A stretch of DNA of 64,000 nucleotides from Pseudomonas sp. UBA5706 (GCF_002419965.1 NZ_DIHC01000015.1:1-64000); one strand, 5' to 3'. Shown: positions 35,977-45,151, counted from the first letter of the stretch. The notes: generated by a model not told the origin, from the letters alone. Translations and numbers: made by a program.

Positions 35977-36456
35977 ATGCCCTCGTTCGACGTAGTGTCC
36001 GAACTGGATAAACACGAAGTCACGAATGCCGTCGACAATGCGATCAAGGAGCTGGACCGTCGCTACGACCTCAAAGGCAAAGGCAGCTTCGAGTTCAAGG
36101 ACCTCACTGTCAACTTGACCGCCGAAGCCGATTTTCAGCTTGAAGCAATGGTCGAAATCCTCAAGCTGGCCCTGGTCAAGCGCAAGATCGATGTGCAGTG
36201 CCTGGAAGTCAAGGAGGCCTACGCTTCGGGCAAGCTGATGAAGCAGGAGGCCACGCTCAAGGAAGGCATCGACAAGGAGCTGGCGAAGAAAATCGTTGCC
36301 CATATCAAGGAGGCCAAGCTTAAGGTTCAGGCCTCCATTCAAGGCGAGCAGGTACGTGTGACCGGCAAGAAACGTGACGACCTGCAGGAAGCCATTGCGG
36401 CACTGCGTGGTCATGAATTCGGCATGCCGCTGCAGTTCAACAACTTTCGCGACTGA
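35977..36456 (+). CDS. yajQ: YajQ family nucleotide-binding protein (UPF0234)
   Basis: The protein has 159 residues from the ATG at 35977, preceded by GGAG (GGAGAATTTAC). MPSFDVVSELDKHEVTNAVD is the highly conserved family start, and KKRDDLQEAIAALR lies near the end. It has two ferredoxin-like RNA-binding-type folds. Relatives in Xanthomonas, Stenotrophomonas and Pseudomonas bind cyclic di-GMP and alter virulence gene expression; whether this one does is not visible from sequence. Confidence 0.94.
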   Translation: MPSFDVVSELDKHEVTNAVDNAIKELDRRYDLKGKGSFEFKDLTVNLTAEADFQLEAMVEILKLALVKRKIDVQCLEVKEAYASGKLMKQEATLKEGIDKELAKKIVAHIKEAKLKVQASIQGEQVRVTGKKRDDLQEAIAALRGHEFGMPLQFNNFRD

Positions 36457-36628
36457 TCAACGCTGCGCTTTGTCCGCGCCCTTCGATGATGCATTTGTGT
36501 CCGCATTCGGTGCCTGAACGGGGAACCTGAAGGGTTTGTGCGCGTCCGAGTGCAGGTCCCGTTGAAACGAAGGCGTCTTGGGGCGCCATCGTTTCCGTCT
36601 TTCATTTCGCGACCCTAAGGAGCATTCA

Positions 36629-37489
36629 ATGGATCTGGATTTGAACGGCCAGGTGGATCATCTGGTCAAGGCTTCCCAAGCCTGGATTCCGATGGTCTTG
36701 CAGTACGGCAGCCGCGTGTTGCTGGCCGTTACGGTATTGTTGGTGGGGTGGTGGCTGATCAACAAGCTGACGTCCAAAGTCGGCGCGCTGCTGGCGTTGC
36801 GTCACGTGGATCTGGCGCTGCAGGGCTTCATCAGCAGTCTGGCCAACATCATTCTGAAGATTCTGCTGATCGTCAGCGTCGCATCGATGATTGGCGTGGA
36901 GACCACCTCTTTTGTCGCGGCCATCGGCGCGGCGGGTTTGGCCATCGGTCTGGCCTTGCAAGGCAGCCTGGCCAACTTTGCAGGGGGGGTGTTGATCCTG
37001 CTGTTTCGTCCATTTCGTATCGGTGACTGGATCGAAGCGCAGGGTGTGTCCGGCACCGTGGACAGCATTCAGATTTTCCATACCGTGCTGCGCACCGGGG
37101 ACAACAAGACCGTGATTCTGCCCAACGGCAATCTGTCCAACGGCATCATCACCAACACCAACCGACAGCCGACCCGCAAGATTACCTTCGACGTCGGCAT
37201 CGACTACGACGCAGACCTCAAGCAGGCACTGGGTGTACTGAAGGAAATGGCAGACGACCCACGTGTGCTGCAGGATCCAGCACCGCAGGCCGTGGTTGCC
37301 GCGCTGGGCGACAGCTCGATTACAGTGTCATTGCGCGTATGGACCAAGACCGGCGACTTTGGTGACGTCTCCAACCGCTTCAATGCCGAGATCCGCGATC
37401 GCCTGCGTGCCGCCAACATCGATATCCCATTCCCGCAACGGGTGGTTCGTGTGGTGCAGGAACAGCAGCAAGCATCGCCTGTACGTTAA
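36629..37489 (+). CDS. mscS: Small-conductance mechanosensitive channel
   Basis: The protein has 286 residues from the ATG at 36629 with TAAGGAG upstream, the same length as E. coli MscS. Three membrane helices are present; the pore helix TM3 is the Ala/Gly-rich AAIGAAGLAIGLALQGSLAN (about 105-125). The beta domain (RIGDWIEAQGVSGTV, LPNGNLSNGIITNTNRQ) follows. It opens under membrane tension to release solutes on hypo-osmotic shock. A terminator and a REPIN array lie downstream. Confidence 0.95.
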   Translation: MDLDLNGQVDHLVKASQAWIPMVLQYGSRVLLAVTVLLVGWWLINKLTSKVGALLALRHVDLALQGFISSLANIILKILLIVSVASMIGVETTSFVAAIGAAGLAIGLALQGSLANFAGGVLILLFRPFRIGDWIEAQGVSGTVDSIQIFHTVLRTGDNKTVILPNGNLSNGIITNTNRQPTRKITFDVGIDYDADLKQALGVLKEMADDPRVLQDPAPQAVVAALGDSSITVSLRVWTKTGDFGDVSNRFNAEIRDRLRAANIDIPFPQRVVRVVQEQQQASPVR

Positions 37490-37507
37490 GCGTCGCCTTG
37501 AAACGAC

Positions 37508-37541
37508 AAAAGCCTCGACTCGTGAGAGATCGAGGCTTTTT
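37508..37541 (+). terminator. Rho-independent terminator after mscS
   Basis: AAAAGCCTCGA (37508-37518) pairs with TCGAGGCTTTT (37530-37540), with a T-run continuing. It lies 18 bases after the mscS stop. Confidence 0.9.
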
Positions 37542-37559
37542 GTTTGCGTCTTTTGGGAA

Positions 37560-38180
37560 CGCTGCCCACATGGTTGCGGCCAGGCACGACGCTTTTGATT
37601 TTGGCCAAAGGCCGTAGGAGCTCCGCTTGCCGACGATCTGCCGCGCAGCGGCAGTAAAACCTGAGCACGCGGTTTACCTGACACATCGCATTTGCTGATT
37701 TCGCTGCCGCTGCGCGGCAGATCGCTGGCAAGCCAGACTCCTACGCCCTGCGGGCAGAAGCGACGTAGAACGCTGCCCACATGGTTGCGGCCAGGCACGA
37801 CGCTTTTGATTTTGGCCAAAGGCCGTAGGAGCTCGGCTTGCCAGCGATCTGGCGCGTAGCGGCAGTAAACCCTGAACGGGCGGTTTGCCTGACCCACCGC
37901 ATTTACCGATTCCGCTGCCGCTGCGCGCAGATCGCTGGCAAGCCAGACGCCTACGCCCTGCGGGCAGAAGCGACGTAGAACGCTGCCCACATGGTTGCGG
38001 CCAGGCGCGACGCTTTTGATTCTGGCCAAAGGCCGTAGGAGCTCGGCTTGCCAGCGATATGGCGCGCAGCGGCAGTAAAACCTGAGCACGCGGTTTACCT
38101 GACACATAGCATTTGCTGATTTCGCTGCCGCTGCGCGGCAGATCGCTGGCAAGCCAGACTCCCACGCGCTGCGGCCCAGA
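37560..38180. repeat. Three tandem REPIN-containing units of about 210 bases
   Basis: The unit beginning CGCTGCCCACATGGTTGCGG occurs at 37560, 37771 and 37981, giving periods of 211 and 210 bases. The last unit loses similarity near 38175. Each unit holds a pair of inverted REP sequences, GTAGGAGCTCGGCTTGCCAG and its partner CTGGCAAGCCAGACTCCTAC (with small variations), separated by about 100 bases. This is a REPIN multiplied head to tail. Mobilised REPINs depend on RAYT transposases in trans; none is encoded in this window. Confidence 0.92.
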
Positions 38181-38203
38181 ATCAAAAACAGGTCAGCGCG
38201 CAA

Positions 38204-39763
38204 TCACGGCCTTTCGGTCACCGCTGCCTCGGCAGGCTTCGCATCCCCATGCGGCGTTGCCTTGCGCAACTCCTGCGCCCAATGCAGGGCGATCATGAAC
38301 AGGGTTGGCACACCCATCACGGCCGTTGCCAGGAAGAAGTTGTGATAGCCAAGTTTCTCGACCATCACCCCTGAGTATCCGCCTATCAGGCGGGGCAACA
38401 GCAGCATGATCGAACTGAGCAGCGCGTACTGCGTAGCCGAAAACTTGAGGTTGGTCAGGCTCGACAGGTAGGCCACGAACGCCGACGTCGCAAGGCCCGA
38501 GCTGAAGTTGTCCAGCGAGATCGTGAGGATCAGCATCTTCAGGTTCGGACCCATATCGGCCAGCATCAGGAACAGCAGGTTGGTCGCCGCTGACGTAGCA
38601 CCGCCGATGAACAGGATCGGCAGTATGCCGAAGCGTACGATCGCCAAGCCGCCGAACGCGGCGCCCAGCAAGGTCATGACCAGGCCGAAAATTTTGCTGA
38701 CACTGGCGATCTGGTCCTTAGTGAAGCCCTGATCGATGTAGAACACGTTCGCCATCACACCCATGACCGTGTCAGACATGCGGTAGGTGGCGATCAGGCC
38801 CAGCAACAGGAATGCCTGCCAGCGATACCGCAGAATGAAATCGTTGATCGGGGTCAGCACCGGCGCCAAACCGCGTCGTCCTATGGACGACAGGCAGGCC
38901 GCAGTGAGCAGGGTATACAGAATCGCGCGCAGGAAGGCGCGGTCTTCCATCAACAGGCTTTTCCAGGTGGTGCCCTGAAACAGCACGCTGGCGAAATCGG
39001 TGTTGTACAGTTGGGTGAACATCGCCGGAACCGACACCAGCAGGATGATCAGCACGAACACCGATGCCAGTTGATGGGCGAAGCCGTAGCGCGCTGCGGA
39101 AAGTTGGGTGCGCAGCGGCACGGCGGGTTCGCGCATGATCAGCGTGGTCACCAGTGCAGGCAGCATCAGCAGGCCGAACAGCACGTAGGTGCCGGTCCAT
39201 GCGGAGTGTTTGTAGGCGAAGCCGGTCGAGCCGAAGCCCTCGGCGAAATACAGCGCGCCTGCGGTGGCCAGCAGAGCGGCGACGCGATAGCCCGCCATGT
39301 AGCTGGCGGCCAGAGTGGCTTGCTGGCTTTCGGAAGCGATCTCCAGACGGTAGGCGTCGATGGCGATATCTTGAGTCGCCGAGGAGAACGCTACCAACAC
39401 GGCAATCGCGATCAGCCAGGACAGATGCTGTTGTGGATCGCAGAAACCCATGCCGATCAGGCCCACTGTCACCAGCGATTGCGACAGCACCAGCCAGGAG
39501 CGACGCCGTCCCAGCTTGCCGAGCAGAGGCAGACGCCATTGGTCCAGCAGCGGCGACCAGACCCATTTAAACGCGTACGCCAGACCGATCAGGCTGGCGT
39601 AACCGATGGTTTCACGCGCGACACCGGCTTCACGAAGCCAGACCGAGAGGGTGGAGAACACCAGCATGTAGGGCATGCCCGCAGCGAAGCCGAGCAACAA
39701 CAGCACGAATGTAGAGGGGCTGGCATATGCGGCGAGCGCGGCGCGCCAGGTTTTGCGGGGCAT
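38204..39763 (-). CDS. ampG: Muropeptide permease AmpG (MFS)
   Basis: The protein has 519 residues with about fourteen predicted membrane helices. The N-terminal stretch PYMLVFSTLSVWLREAGV and SATQDIAIDAYRLEI are typical of AmpG. It imports GlcNAc-anhydroMurNAc peptides released during wall growth, feeding recycling and AmpR-dependent beta-lactamase control. It lies 42 bases after the alkyltransferase-like gene, probably in one operon, and ends next to the REPIN array. Confidence 0.92.
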   Translation of the reverse strand: MPRKTWRAALAAYASPSTFVLLLLGFAAGMPYMLVFSTLSVWLREAGVARETIGYASLIGLAYAFKWVWSPLLDQWRLPLLGKLGRRRSWLVLSQSLVTVGLIGMGFCDPQQHLSWLIAIAVLVAFSSATQDIAIDAYRLEIASESQQATLAASYMAGYRVAALLATAGALYFAEGFGSTGFAYKHSAWTGTYVLFGLLMLPALVTTLIMREPAVPLRTQLSAARYGFAHQLASVFVLIILLVSVPAMFTQLYNTDFASVLFQGTTWKSLLMEDRAFLRAILYTLLTAACLSSIGRRGLAPVLTPINDFILRYRWQAFLLLGLIATYRMSDTVMGVMANVFYIDQGFTKDQIASVSKIFGLVMTLLGAAFGGLAIVRFGILPILFIGGATSAATNLLFLMLADMGPNLKMLILTISLDNFSSGLATSAFVAYLSSLTNLKFSATQYALLSSIMLLLPRLIGGYSGVMVEKLGYHNFFLATAVMGVPTLFMIALHWAQELRKATPHGDAKPAEAAVTERP

Positions 39764-39805
39764 GGGCTGGAATCTGCCTCAGATTACGTGGACAAAGCGC
39801 GCACT

Positions 39806-40174
39806 CTAACCGTTGTGCTCTGTCGGACGCCAGCCATGACGCTGCATATCCACACGATTATTACGGATGGTCACGCCTTCGGCTCGTAAACGCGCGCGCT
39901 GTTCCTCGCCGGATACCGTTCCGGCAGCCAGGCTGAGCTTTCCGCCTGCACCGAGAACCCGGTGCCAGGGCAAGCTGCTGCCATCCGGCAGCTGGCTCAG
40001 GGCCCGACCGACGAAACGTGCCGCTCTTCCCAGACCGGCCAGTTCTGCCAACTGACCGTAGCTGACCACCTTGCCTTCGGGCACCTGGTGCAAGGTCAGA
40101 TAAAGCGCCGTAAGCCGTGCTTGGGCAGGTGACAAACCCGCCGGGTCGTGGGTGATGCAAGTGTGTTCAGTCAC
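39806..40174 (-). CDS. atl: Alkyltransferase-like protein (ATL; MGMT fold without catalytic Cys)
   Basis: The protein has 122 residues of the O6-alkylguanine-DNA alkyltransferase C-terminal fold. VPEGKVVSYGQLAELAG and AARFVGRALSQ form the DNA-binding helix-turn-helix with its arginine finger. The active site PCHRV is PWHRV here (SLPWHRVLG), so the alkyl-accepting cysteine is replaced by tryptophan. ATL proteins bind O6-alkylguanine without repairing it and direct the lesion to nucleotide excision repair. It is upstream of ampG on the same strand. Confidence 0.92.
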   Translation of the reverse strand: MTEHTCITHDPAGLSPAQARLTALYLTLHQVPEGKVVSYGQLAELAGLGRAARFVGRALSQLPDGSSLPWHRVLGAGGKLSLAAGTVSGEEQRARLRAEGVTIRNNRVDMQRHGWRPTEHNG

Positions 40175-40333
40175 GCATTCGTTCCTGTATAAAGGGCCTG
40201 CACGAATTTCGCTGCGGAACTAGGGAGATTTCCTACGGTCAGTGATTCCTGTGCCGGCGGTCCCTGGATTGCCTTGACGTTGTCCTGCCGGATAATGCCC
40301 GATTCACCGCCAATCAGAGCCCTGTCGTCGCTT

Positions 40334-41341
40334 ATGTTGTCCAGAACCCTGTTGTGCCTCGCCATCACTAGTGCTTCCACTCCTTTGCTCGCTGATACCG
40401 TCTGGTTGAAAAACGGTGACAAGCTGACGGGGACCATCAAGGTCTTCGACGGCGGCAAGCTGCTGCTCAATACCAAATATGCGGGCGATATTCCGCTGGA
40501 TTGGAAAGAAGTCAAGACGCTGGAAAGCGATCAGCACCTGTTGGTCAAAGAGGATGCGCACACCGGCGAAATTTCCAAGTCGTTGCAGGCCGCCGGTGAT
40601 GGCAAGGTCACTCTGGCCAATGGTGATGCACCCAAGACCGTTGAGCTTGCCAGCATTCAGCAGATCATGAAGCCCAAGCCGGTGGTCACTGATCTGGTCT
40701 GGAAAGGTAATATCGACGCTGCCCTGGACTTCCAGCGCGCAGAGAACGATACCGACGACTACAACATCGCTTTCAAGACCACAGCGACCCACGGGCAGTG
40801 GCGACATAACGCCAAGGGCGAGTACAACCGCGAATCGCAGGACGACCTGACCACCACCAACAACTGGAGCGTCGAGTACTCGGTCGACCGTTTCCTCACG
40901 GATAAGTGGTTTTGGGACGGCCGTCTGACCTACAAGCGTGACACCATCGAAGACCTGGATCGTCAGCGCACGGTAGGTACCGGTCCGGGTTACCAGTTCT
41001 GGGACGATGAATTGGGTGCCTTCAAGGTCGGCGCATTGCTCAACCGCACGGACTTCGAATACTCCAACGACGAAAAGGATCACTTCTATTCCGTCTCCGG
41101 CACGTGGGATTACAACCGCTTCCTGATTGGCAAGAAGGTTGAGTTCTTCACTAACGGCGAATTGGGCAAACCGCTTAGCGGCGTGGCCGATTACAGCCTC
41201 GATACCGAAATCGGTCTGCGTTACAAGGTCACCGAGTGGGCCTCGCTCAATGTGAAGGCTGAGAAAGACGTCATCAGCGGCTCCAGCAACGGCGACCTGG
41301 ACAAAACGCGCTATACCGCTGGTTTCGGCGTGGCTTGGTAA
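40334..41341 (+). CDS. DUF481 family outer-membrane-type protein
   Basis: The protein has 335 residues from the ATG at 40334, chosen because it starts a clean signal peptide (MLSRTLLCLAITSASTPLLA before DTV); starts at 40295 or 40274 are possible. The mature part begins with a small beta domain (DTVWLKNGDKLTGTI) and continues with DUF481 beta strands from about residue 130, ending in the beta-barrel-like terminus YTAGFGVAW. It is probably an outer-membrane barrel, function unknown. Confidence 0.85.
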   Translation: MLSRTLLCLAITSASTPLLADTVWLKNGDKLTGTIKVFDGGKLLLNTKYAGDIPLDWKEVKTLESDQHLLVKEDAHTGEISKSLQAAGDGKVTLANGDAPKTVELASIQQIMKPKPVVTDLVWKGNIDAALDFQRAENDTDDYNIAFKTTATHGQWRHNAKGEYNRESQDDLTTTNNWSVEYSVDRFLTDKWFWDGRLTYKRDTIEDLDRQRTVGTGPGYQFWDDELGAFKVGALLNRTDFEYSNDEKDHFYSVSGTWDYNRFLIGKKVEFFTNGELGKPLSGVADYSLDTEIGLRYKVTEWASLNVKAEKDVISGSSNGDLDKTRYTAGFGVAW

Positions 41342-41365
41342 GCTCTTCTTTATATAGCTAAGTAC

Positions 41366-41453
41366 AGAGACGAGAATTATCGCTCGTCTCTAAGCGGCAT
41401 GGCTTGCTGGCGGTGGCGGACCAGCGGCTGCTGCCAGGCAAGCCGACTCCTAG
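41366..41453. repeat. Hairpin and REP-like palindrome after the DUF481 gene
   Basis: AGAGACGA (41366-41373) pairs with TCGTCTCT (41384-41391) but lacks a T-run, so it is a stem loop more than a standard terminator. It is followed by an inverted REP-type pair, GGCTTGCTGG at 41401 and CCAGGCAAGCC near 41434-41444. Confidence 0.5.
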
Positions 41454-41610
41454 CGGGTTTGCGCTCAGCTCCCCGGTTTTTACGCTAAATCTTCGCAAAA
41501 TCGTCACGACTCCTCAATCTGGCACGCTTGCGCGATAACCATTATCGTGTGGCCTCAAATCCGCTTCGCCTCTCGCATTAGCCCGATTTTATCTGTTCAG
41601 GAGTCATTTC

Positions 41611-42342
41611 ATGAGCGCCATCGCCAACCGGCAAGCCCGAGCACTGCTGCTCAAGGAGTACCGCGGCGTACTGTCGACCCACTCCAAGTCGATGCCCGGT
41701 TATCCGTTTGGCTCCGTGGTGCCGTATTGCCTGGACGAGCAAGGCCGCCCGTTGATCCTGATCAGCCGTATCGCCCAGCACACCCACAACCTGCAACTCG
41801 ATCCCAAGTGCTCGATGATCGTCGGCGAACGCGAAGCCGAAGACGTGCAGTCGGTGGGCCGTGTGACGGTGATGGCCGAGGCGGAGAAGGTCACTGACAT
41901 CGCTGCGATCGAAGCCGCGGCACAACGTTATTACCGCTACTTCCCTGAGTCGGCGAGCTACCACAGTGCTCACGATTTCGACTTCTGGGTGCTGGCGCCG
42001 GTGCGCTACCGTTACATAGGTGGCTTCGGCGCGATCCACTGGCTGGACGACGTAGCATTGGCTAATCCGTTTGCCGGTGCAGTTGAAACCAGCATGGTCG
42101 AGCACATGAACGCAGATCACGTCAGGGCCATCGGTCATTACGTCGAACTGGCCGGACTGCCGAAGACCGAGCCTGCGGTTTTGGTTGGCATCGACAGTGA
42201 AGGCATGCACCTGCGTATCGGGCAAAGCCTGCACTGGCTGGCCTTCGCCGAGCCTTGTAATACGCCGACACAAGTCCGCCAGGCCTTGGTCCAACTGGCT
42301 CACGCCGAAAAATGGCCCGCCGCTCAGGCATCCGAAGCTTGA
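41611..42342 (+). CDS. HugZ-like heme-utilization/pyridoxamine-phosphate-oxidase-fold protein
   Basis: The protein has 243 residues with an AGGAG site upstream. The N-terminal split beta-barrel (LSTHSKSMPGYPFGSVVPY, ILISRIAQHTHNL) is of the flavin/PNPOx-like type. The C-terminal part, with VEHMNADHVRAI, is DUF2470, as in HugZ and related heme-binding proteins. HugZ degrades heme in Helicobacter and Campylobacter; whether this protein does is not shown by sequence. It stands alone between the DUF481 gene and fxsA. Confidence 0.85.
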   Translation: MSAIANRQARALLLKEYRGVLSTHSKSMPGYPFGSVVPYCLDEQGRPLILISRIAQHTHNLQLDPKCSMIVGEREAEDVQSVGRVTVMAEAEKVTDIAAIEAAAQRYYRYFPESASYHSAHDFDFWVLAPVRYRYIGGFGAIHWLDDVALANPFAGAVETSMVEHMNADHVRAIGHYVELAGLPKTEPAVLVGIDSEGMHLRIGQSLHWLAFAEPCNTPTQVRQALVQLAHAEKWPAAQASEA

Positions 42343-42407
42343 ATTAACGACTTTGCGACTTCACCTAATGTCTACTGGAAGCCTTCTTCCGTTGAGGACA
42401 CTAATTG

Positions 42408-42905
42408 ATGCGTGCTTTTCTACTGCTTTTATTGCTTTTTCCGGTGCTCGAGCTGTTCGTGCTGGTGAAAGTCGGGATGGCAATCGGCTTTTTGCCGACC
42501 TTCCTGTTGGTTGTCGCCGGCTCCATGCTAGGAATCTTTGTCGTGCGGGTCGCAGGGCTTGCGACCGCTATCAGTGCCCGTGCGAGTCTGGCGCGAGGCG
42601 AGTTGCCCGCGCAGCAGATGATGGACGGGCTGATGATGACAGTCGGCGGCGGTTTGCTAGTATTGCCCGGCTTTATCAGTGACGTGCTTGGATTGATCTG
42701 CCTGATGCCGTTTACTCGCCGGGTGCTCGTTAGCAAGGTGCGCCAGCGCGCCGAAGCGGCAGCCAGTCGCCAGCGAGCCTTTGCCGATGATTTACGTTCG
42801 GCAGGGGCGGCCCATCCCGGTGCAGCGCGTCACGGCGCCCGGCGCCCCGACGTGATCGAGGGGGAAGTTATCGAGGGCGAGTTCGAGCCTGTCGATAAAA
42901 AGTGA
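42408..42905 (+). CDS. fxsA: FxsA family inner-membrane protein
   Basis: The protein has 165 residues from the ATG at 42408; a TTG immediately before it is also in frame. Three to four membrane segments lie in the first 110 residues (LLLLLLFPVLELFVLVKVG, FLPTFLLVVAGSMLGIF, GGGLLVLPGFISDVLGLICL), followed by a charged cytoplasmic tail. In E. coli FxsA reduces exclusion of phage T7 by the F plasmid; its normal role is unknown. It commonly precedes groES in gammaproteobacteria. Confidence 0.92.
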   Translation: MRAFLLLLLLFPVLELFVLVKVGMAIGFLPTFLLVVAGSMLGIFVVRVAGLATAISARASLARGELPAQQMMDGLMMTVGGGLLVLPGFISDVLGLICLMPFTRRVLVSKVRQRAEAAASRQRAFADDLRSAGAAHPGAARHGARRPDVIEGEVIEGEFEPVDKK

Positions 42906-42922
42906 TTGCGCTCCACGTCCGG

Positions 42923-42951
42923 CACGGCACCCCAGGGTGCCGTGTACGTTT
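42923..42951 (+). terminator. Possible terminator after fxsA
   Basis: CACGGCACCC (42923-42932) pairs with GGGTGCCGTG (42935-42944), a 10-base stem with a very short loop, followed by TACGTTTT. The T-run is interrupted, so strength is uncertain. Confidence 0.6.
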
Positions 42952-42990
42952 TCGCGACCTCACCCTGTATAAAAAAATTCTTCGCCGAGC

Positions 42991-43018
42991 CTTGTAATCA
43001 GCTTGCTCGCCCTTATGT
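42991..43018 (+). promoter_or_regulatory. Sigma32-type heat-shock promoter of groESL
   Basis: CTTGTAA (42991-42997) and CCTTATGT (43011-43018) are 13 bases apart and fit the sigma32 consensus CTTGAAA and CCCCATNT with a few mismatches. The position, about 130 bases before groES, is sensible. No CIRCE inverted repeat was seen. Confidence 0.65.
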
Positions 43019-43158
43019 ATGGGTCACCGCAAGGTTTCTGGCGCTTTTCGCCAGACCGTATTCTGCGGTTCGCTCGCGAACCGTAACCGGCAAGCCCGGG
43101 ATGTTAACCGGCCGGTGCCAACACCGGGCGTTCAAAAACCATAATTAGGAGATCGACA

Positions 43159-43452
43159 ATGAAGCTTCGTCCTCTGCATGACCGCGTCGTAATCCGTCGC
43201 AGCGAAGAAGAAACCAAGACTGCTGGCGGTATCGTGCTGCCAGGTTCGGCTGCCGAGAAACCGAACCGTGGCGAAATCATCGCCGTGGGTACCGGTCGCA
43301 TCCTGGACAACGGTGAAGTACGTGCGCTGGCCGTCAAAGTGGGTGACAAAGTGGTGTTCGGCCCTTACTCCGGCAGCAACACTGTGAAAGTAGACGGCGA
43401 AGACCTGCTGGTGATGAGCGAGAACGAAATTCTCGCGGTCGTCGAAGGCTGA
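43159..43452 (+). CDS. groES: Co-chaperonin GroES
   Basis: The protein has 97 residues: MKLRPLHDRVVIRR at the start, the mobile loop ETKTAGGIVLPGSAAEK, and the beta-barrel end. GroES forms the heptameric lid of the GroEL folding chamber. An AGGAG site precedes the start. It is 52 bases upstream of groEL and follows the sigma32-like promoter. Confidence 0.98.
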   Translation: MKLRPLHDRVVIRRSEEETKTAGGIVLPGSAAEKPNRGEIIAVGTGRILDNGEVRALAVKVGDKVVFGPYSGSNTVKVDGEDLLVMSENEILAVVEG

Positions 43453-43504
43453 GTTGATACCTCTCATTTTCCCGTTACTACAAAGTATTTAAGGAATATC
43501 GATC

Positions 43505-45151
43505 ATGGCTGCTAAAGAAGTTAAATTCGGTGACGTTGGCCGTAAGAAAATGCTTGCCGGTGTGAACGTCCTGGCTGATGCAGTAAAAGCGACACTGGGC
43601 CCGAAAGGCCGCAACGTCATCATCGAGAAAAGCTTCGGCGCTCCTCTGATCACCAAAGACGGTGTATCGGTTGCCAAAGAAATCGAATTGAAAGACCGTT
43701 TCGAAAACATGGGTGCGCAGCTGGTCAAAGACGTTGCCTCTCGTGCCAACGACGACGCGGGTGACGGTACTACCACTGCTACCGTTCTGGCGCAGGCCAT
43801 CGTCAACGAAGGCCTGAAAGCCGTCGCTGCCGGCATGAACCCGATGGACCTTAAGCGCGGCATCGACAAGGCGACCATCGCCATCGTGGCTCAGCTCAAA
43901 ACGCTGTCCAAACCTTGCACCGACACCAAGGCCATCGCTCAGGTCGGTACCATTTCGGCCAACTCCGATAGCTCCATCGGCGACATCATTGCCGAAGCCA
44001 TGGAAAAAGTGACCAAGGACGGTGTCATCACCGTTGAAGAAGGTTCGGGTCTGGAAAACGAACTGTCGGTCGTTGAAGGCATGCAGTTCGACCGCGGCTA
44101 CCTGTCTCCATACTTCATCAACAAGCCAGACACCATGGTTGCCGAACTGGACAGCCCTCTGCTGCTGCTGGTTGACAAGAAGATCTCAAACATCCGCGAA
44201 ATGTTGCCAGTGCTGGAAGCCGTTGCCAAAGCCGGTCGTCCGCTGCTGATCGTTGCTGAAGACGTTGAAGGCGAAGCCCTGGCGACTCTGGTCGTGAACA
44301 ACATGCGTGGCATCGTTAAAGTCGCGGCCGTCAAGGCTCCTGGCTTCGGCGACCGTCGCAAGGCCATGCTGCAGGACATCGCTGTCCTGACTGGCGGTAC
44401 CGTTATCTCCGAAGAGATCGGTCTGAGCCTGGAAAGCACAACCCTGGAACACCTGGGTAATGCCAAGCGCGTCGTGCTGAACAAAGAAAACACCACCATC
44501 ATCGACGGTGCTGGCGTTAAAACCGATATCGACGGTCGTATCGCCCAGATCCGCCAGCAGATCGGTGACACTTCGTCGGATTACGACAAAGAGAAGCTGC
44601 AAGAGCGCCTGGCCAAGCTGTCCGGCGGCGTTGCGGTAATCAAGGTCGGTGCCGGTTCCGAAGTTGAAATGAAAGAGAAGAAAGCCCGCGTTGAAGACGC
44701 CCTGCACGCAACCCGCGCAGCCGTTGAAGAAGGCGTGGTACCTGGCGGCGGCGTGGCGCTGGTTCGCTCGCTGCAGGCTATCTCTGAACTGAAAGGCGAC
44801 AACGCCGATCAGAACGTCGGTATCGCACTGCTGCGTCGTGCCGTTGAAGCACCTTTGCGTCAGATCGTTGCCAACTCGGGCGACGAACCAAGCGTTGTGG
44901 TCGATAAGGTCAAGCAGGGTTCGGGTAACTTCGGTTACAACGCTGCTACCGGCGAGTACGGCGACATGATCGAGATGGGTATTCTGGACCCGGCTAAAGT
45001 GACTCGCTCTGCGCTGCAGGCTGCGTCGTCGATTGCCAGTCTGATGATCACCACCGAGGCGATGATCGCTGAGATCAAAGAAGATGCTCCAGCTGGCGGT
45101 GGCGGTATGCCAGACATGGGCGGCATGGGTGGTATGGGCGGCATGATGTAA
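43505..45151 (+). CDS. groEL: Chaperonin GroEL (HSP60)
   Basis: The protein has 548 residues. KFGDVGRKKMLAGVNVLADA starts the equatorial domain, and NDDAGDGTTTATVLAQAI (near 80-97) holds the ATP-binding GDGTT. The apical domain and the GGM-rich tail (GGGGMPDMGGMGGMGGMM) are present. It assembles as a double heptameric ring that folds proteins with GroES. Codon use is strongly biased, as expected for a highly expressed gene. Confidence 0.99.
   Translation: MAAKEVKFGDVGRKKMLAGVNVLADAVKATLGPKGRNVIIEKSFGAPLITKDGVSVAKEIELKDRFENMGAQLVKDVASRANDDAGDGTTTATVLAQAIVNEGLKAVAAGMNPMDLKRGIDKATIAIVAQLKTLSKPCTDTKAIAQVGTISANSDSSIGDIIAEAMEKVTKDGVITVEEGSGLENELSVVEGMQFDRGYLSPYFINKPDTMVAELDSPLLLLVDKKISNIREMLPVLEAVAKAGRPLLIVAEDVEGEALATLVVNNMRGIVKVAAVKAPGFGDRRKAMLQDIAVLTGGTVISEEIGLSLESTTLEHLGNAKRVVLNKENTTIIDGAGVKTDIDGRIAQIRQQIGDTSSDYDKEKLQERLAKLSGGVAVIKVGAGSEVEMKEKKARVEDALHATRAAVEEGVVPGGGVALVRSLQAISELKGDNADQNVGIALLRRAVEAPLRQIVANSGDEPSVVVDKVKQGSGNFGYNAATGEYGDMIEMGILDPAKVTRSALQAASSIASLMITTEAMIAEIKEDAPAGGGGMPDMGGMGGMGGMM

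Noticed and set aside
37560..38180. Possible CRISPR array
   Set aside because: Units are about 210 bases, repeated along their whole length with no unique spacers, and no cas genes are present.
37328..38203. A 291-codon minus-strand frame and shorter frames across the REPIN array
   Set aside because: The internal repeats in the translation reflect the DNA repeats, and its end overlaps mscS in antisense. No start signal or domain.
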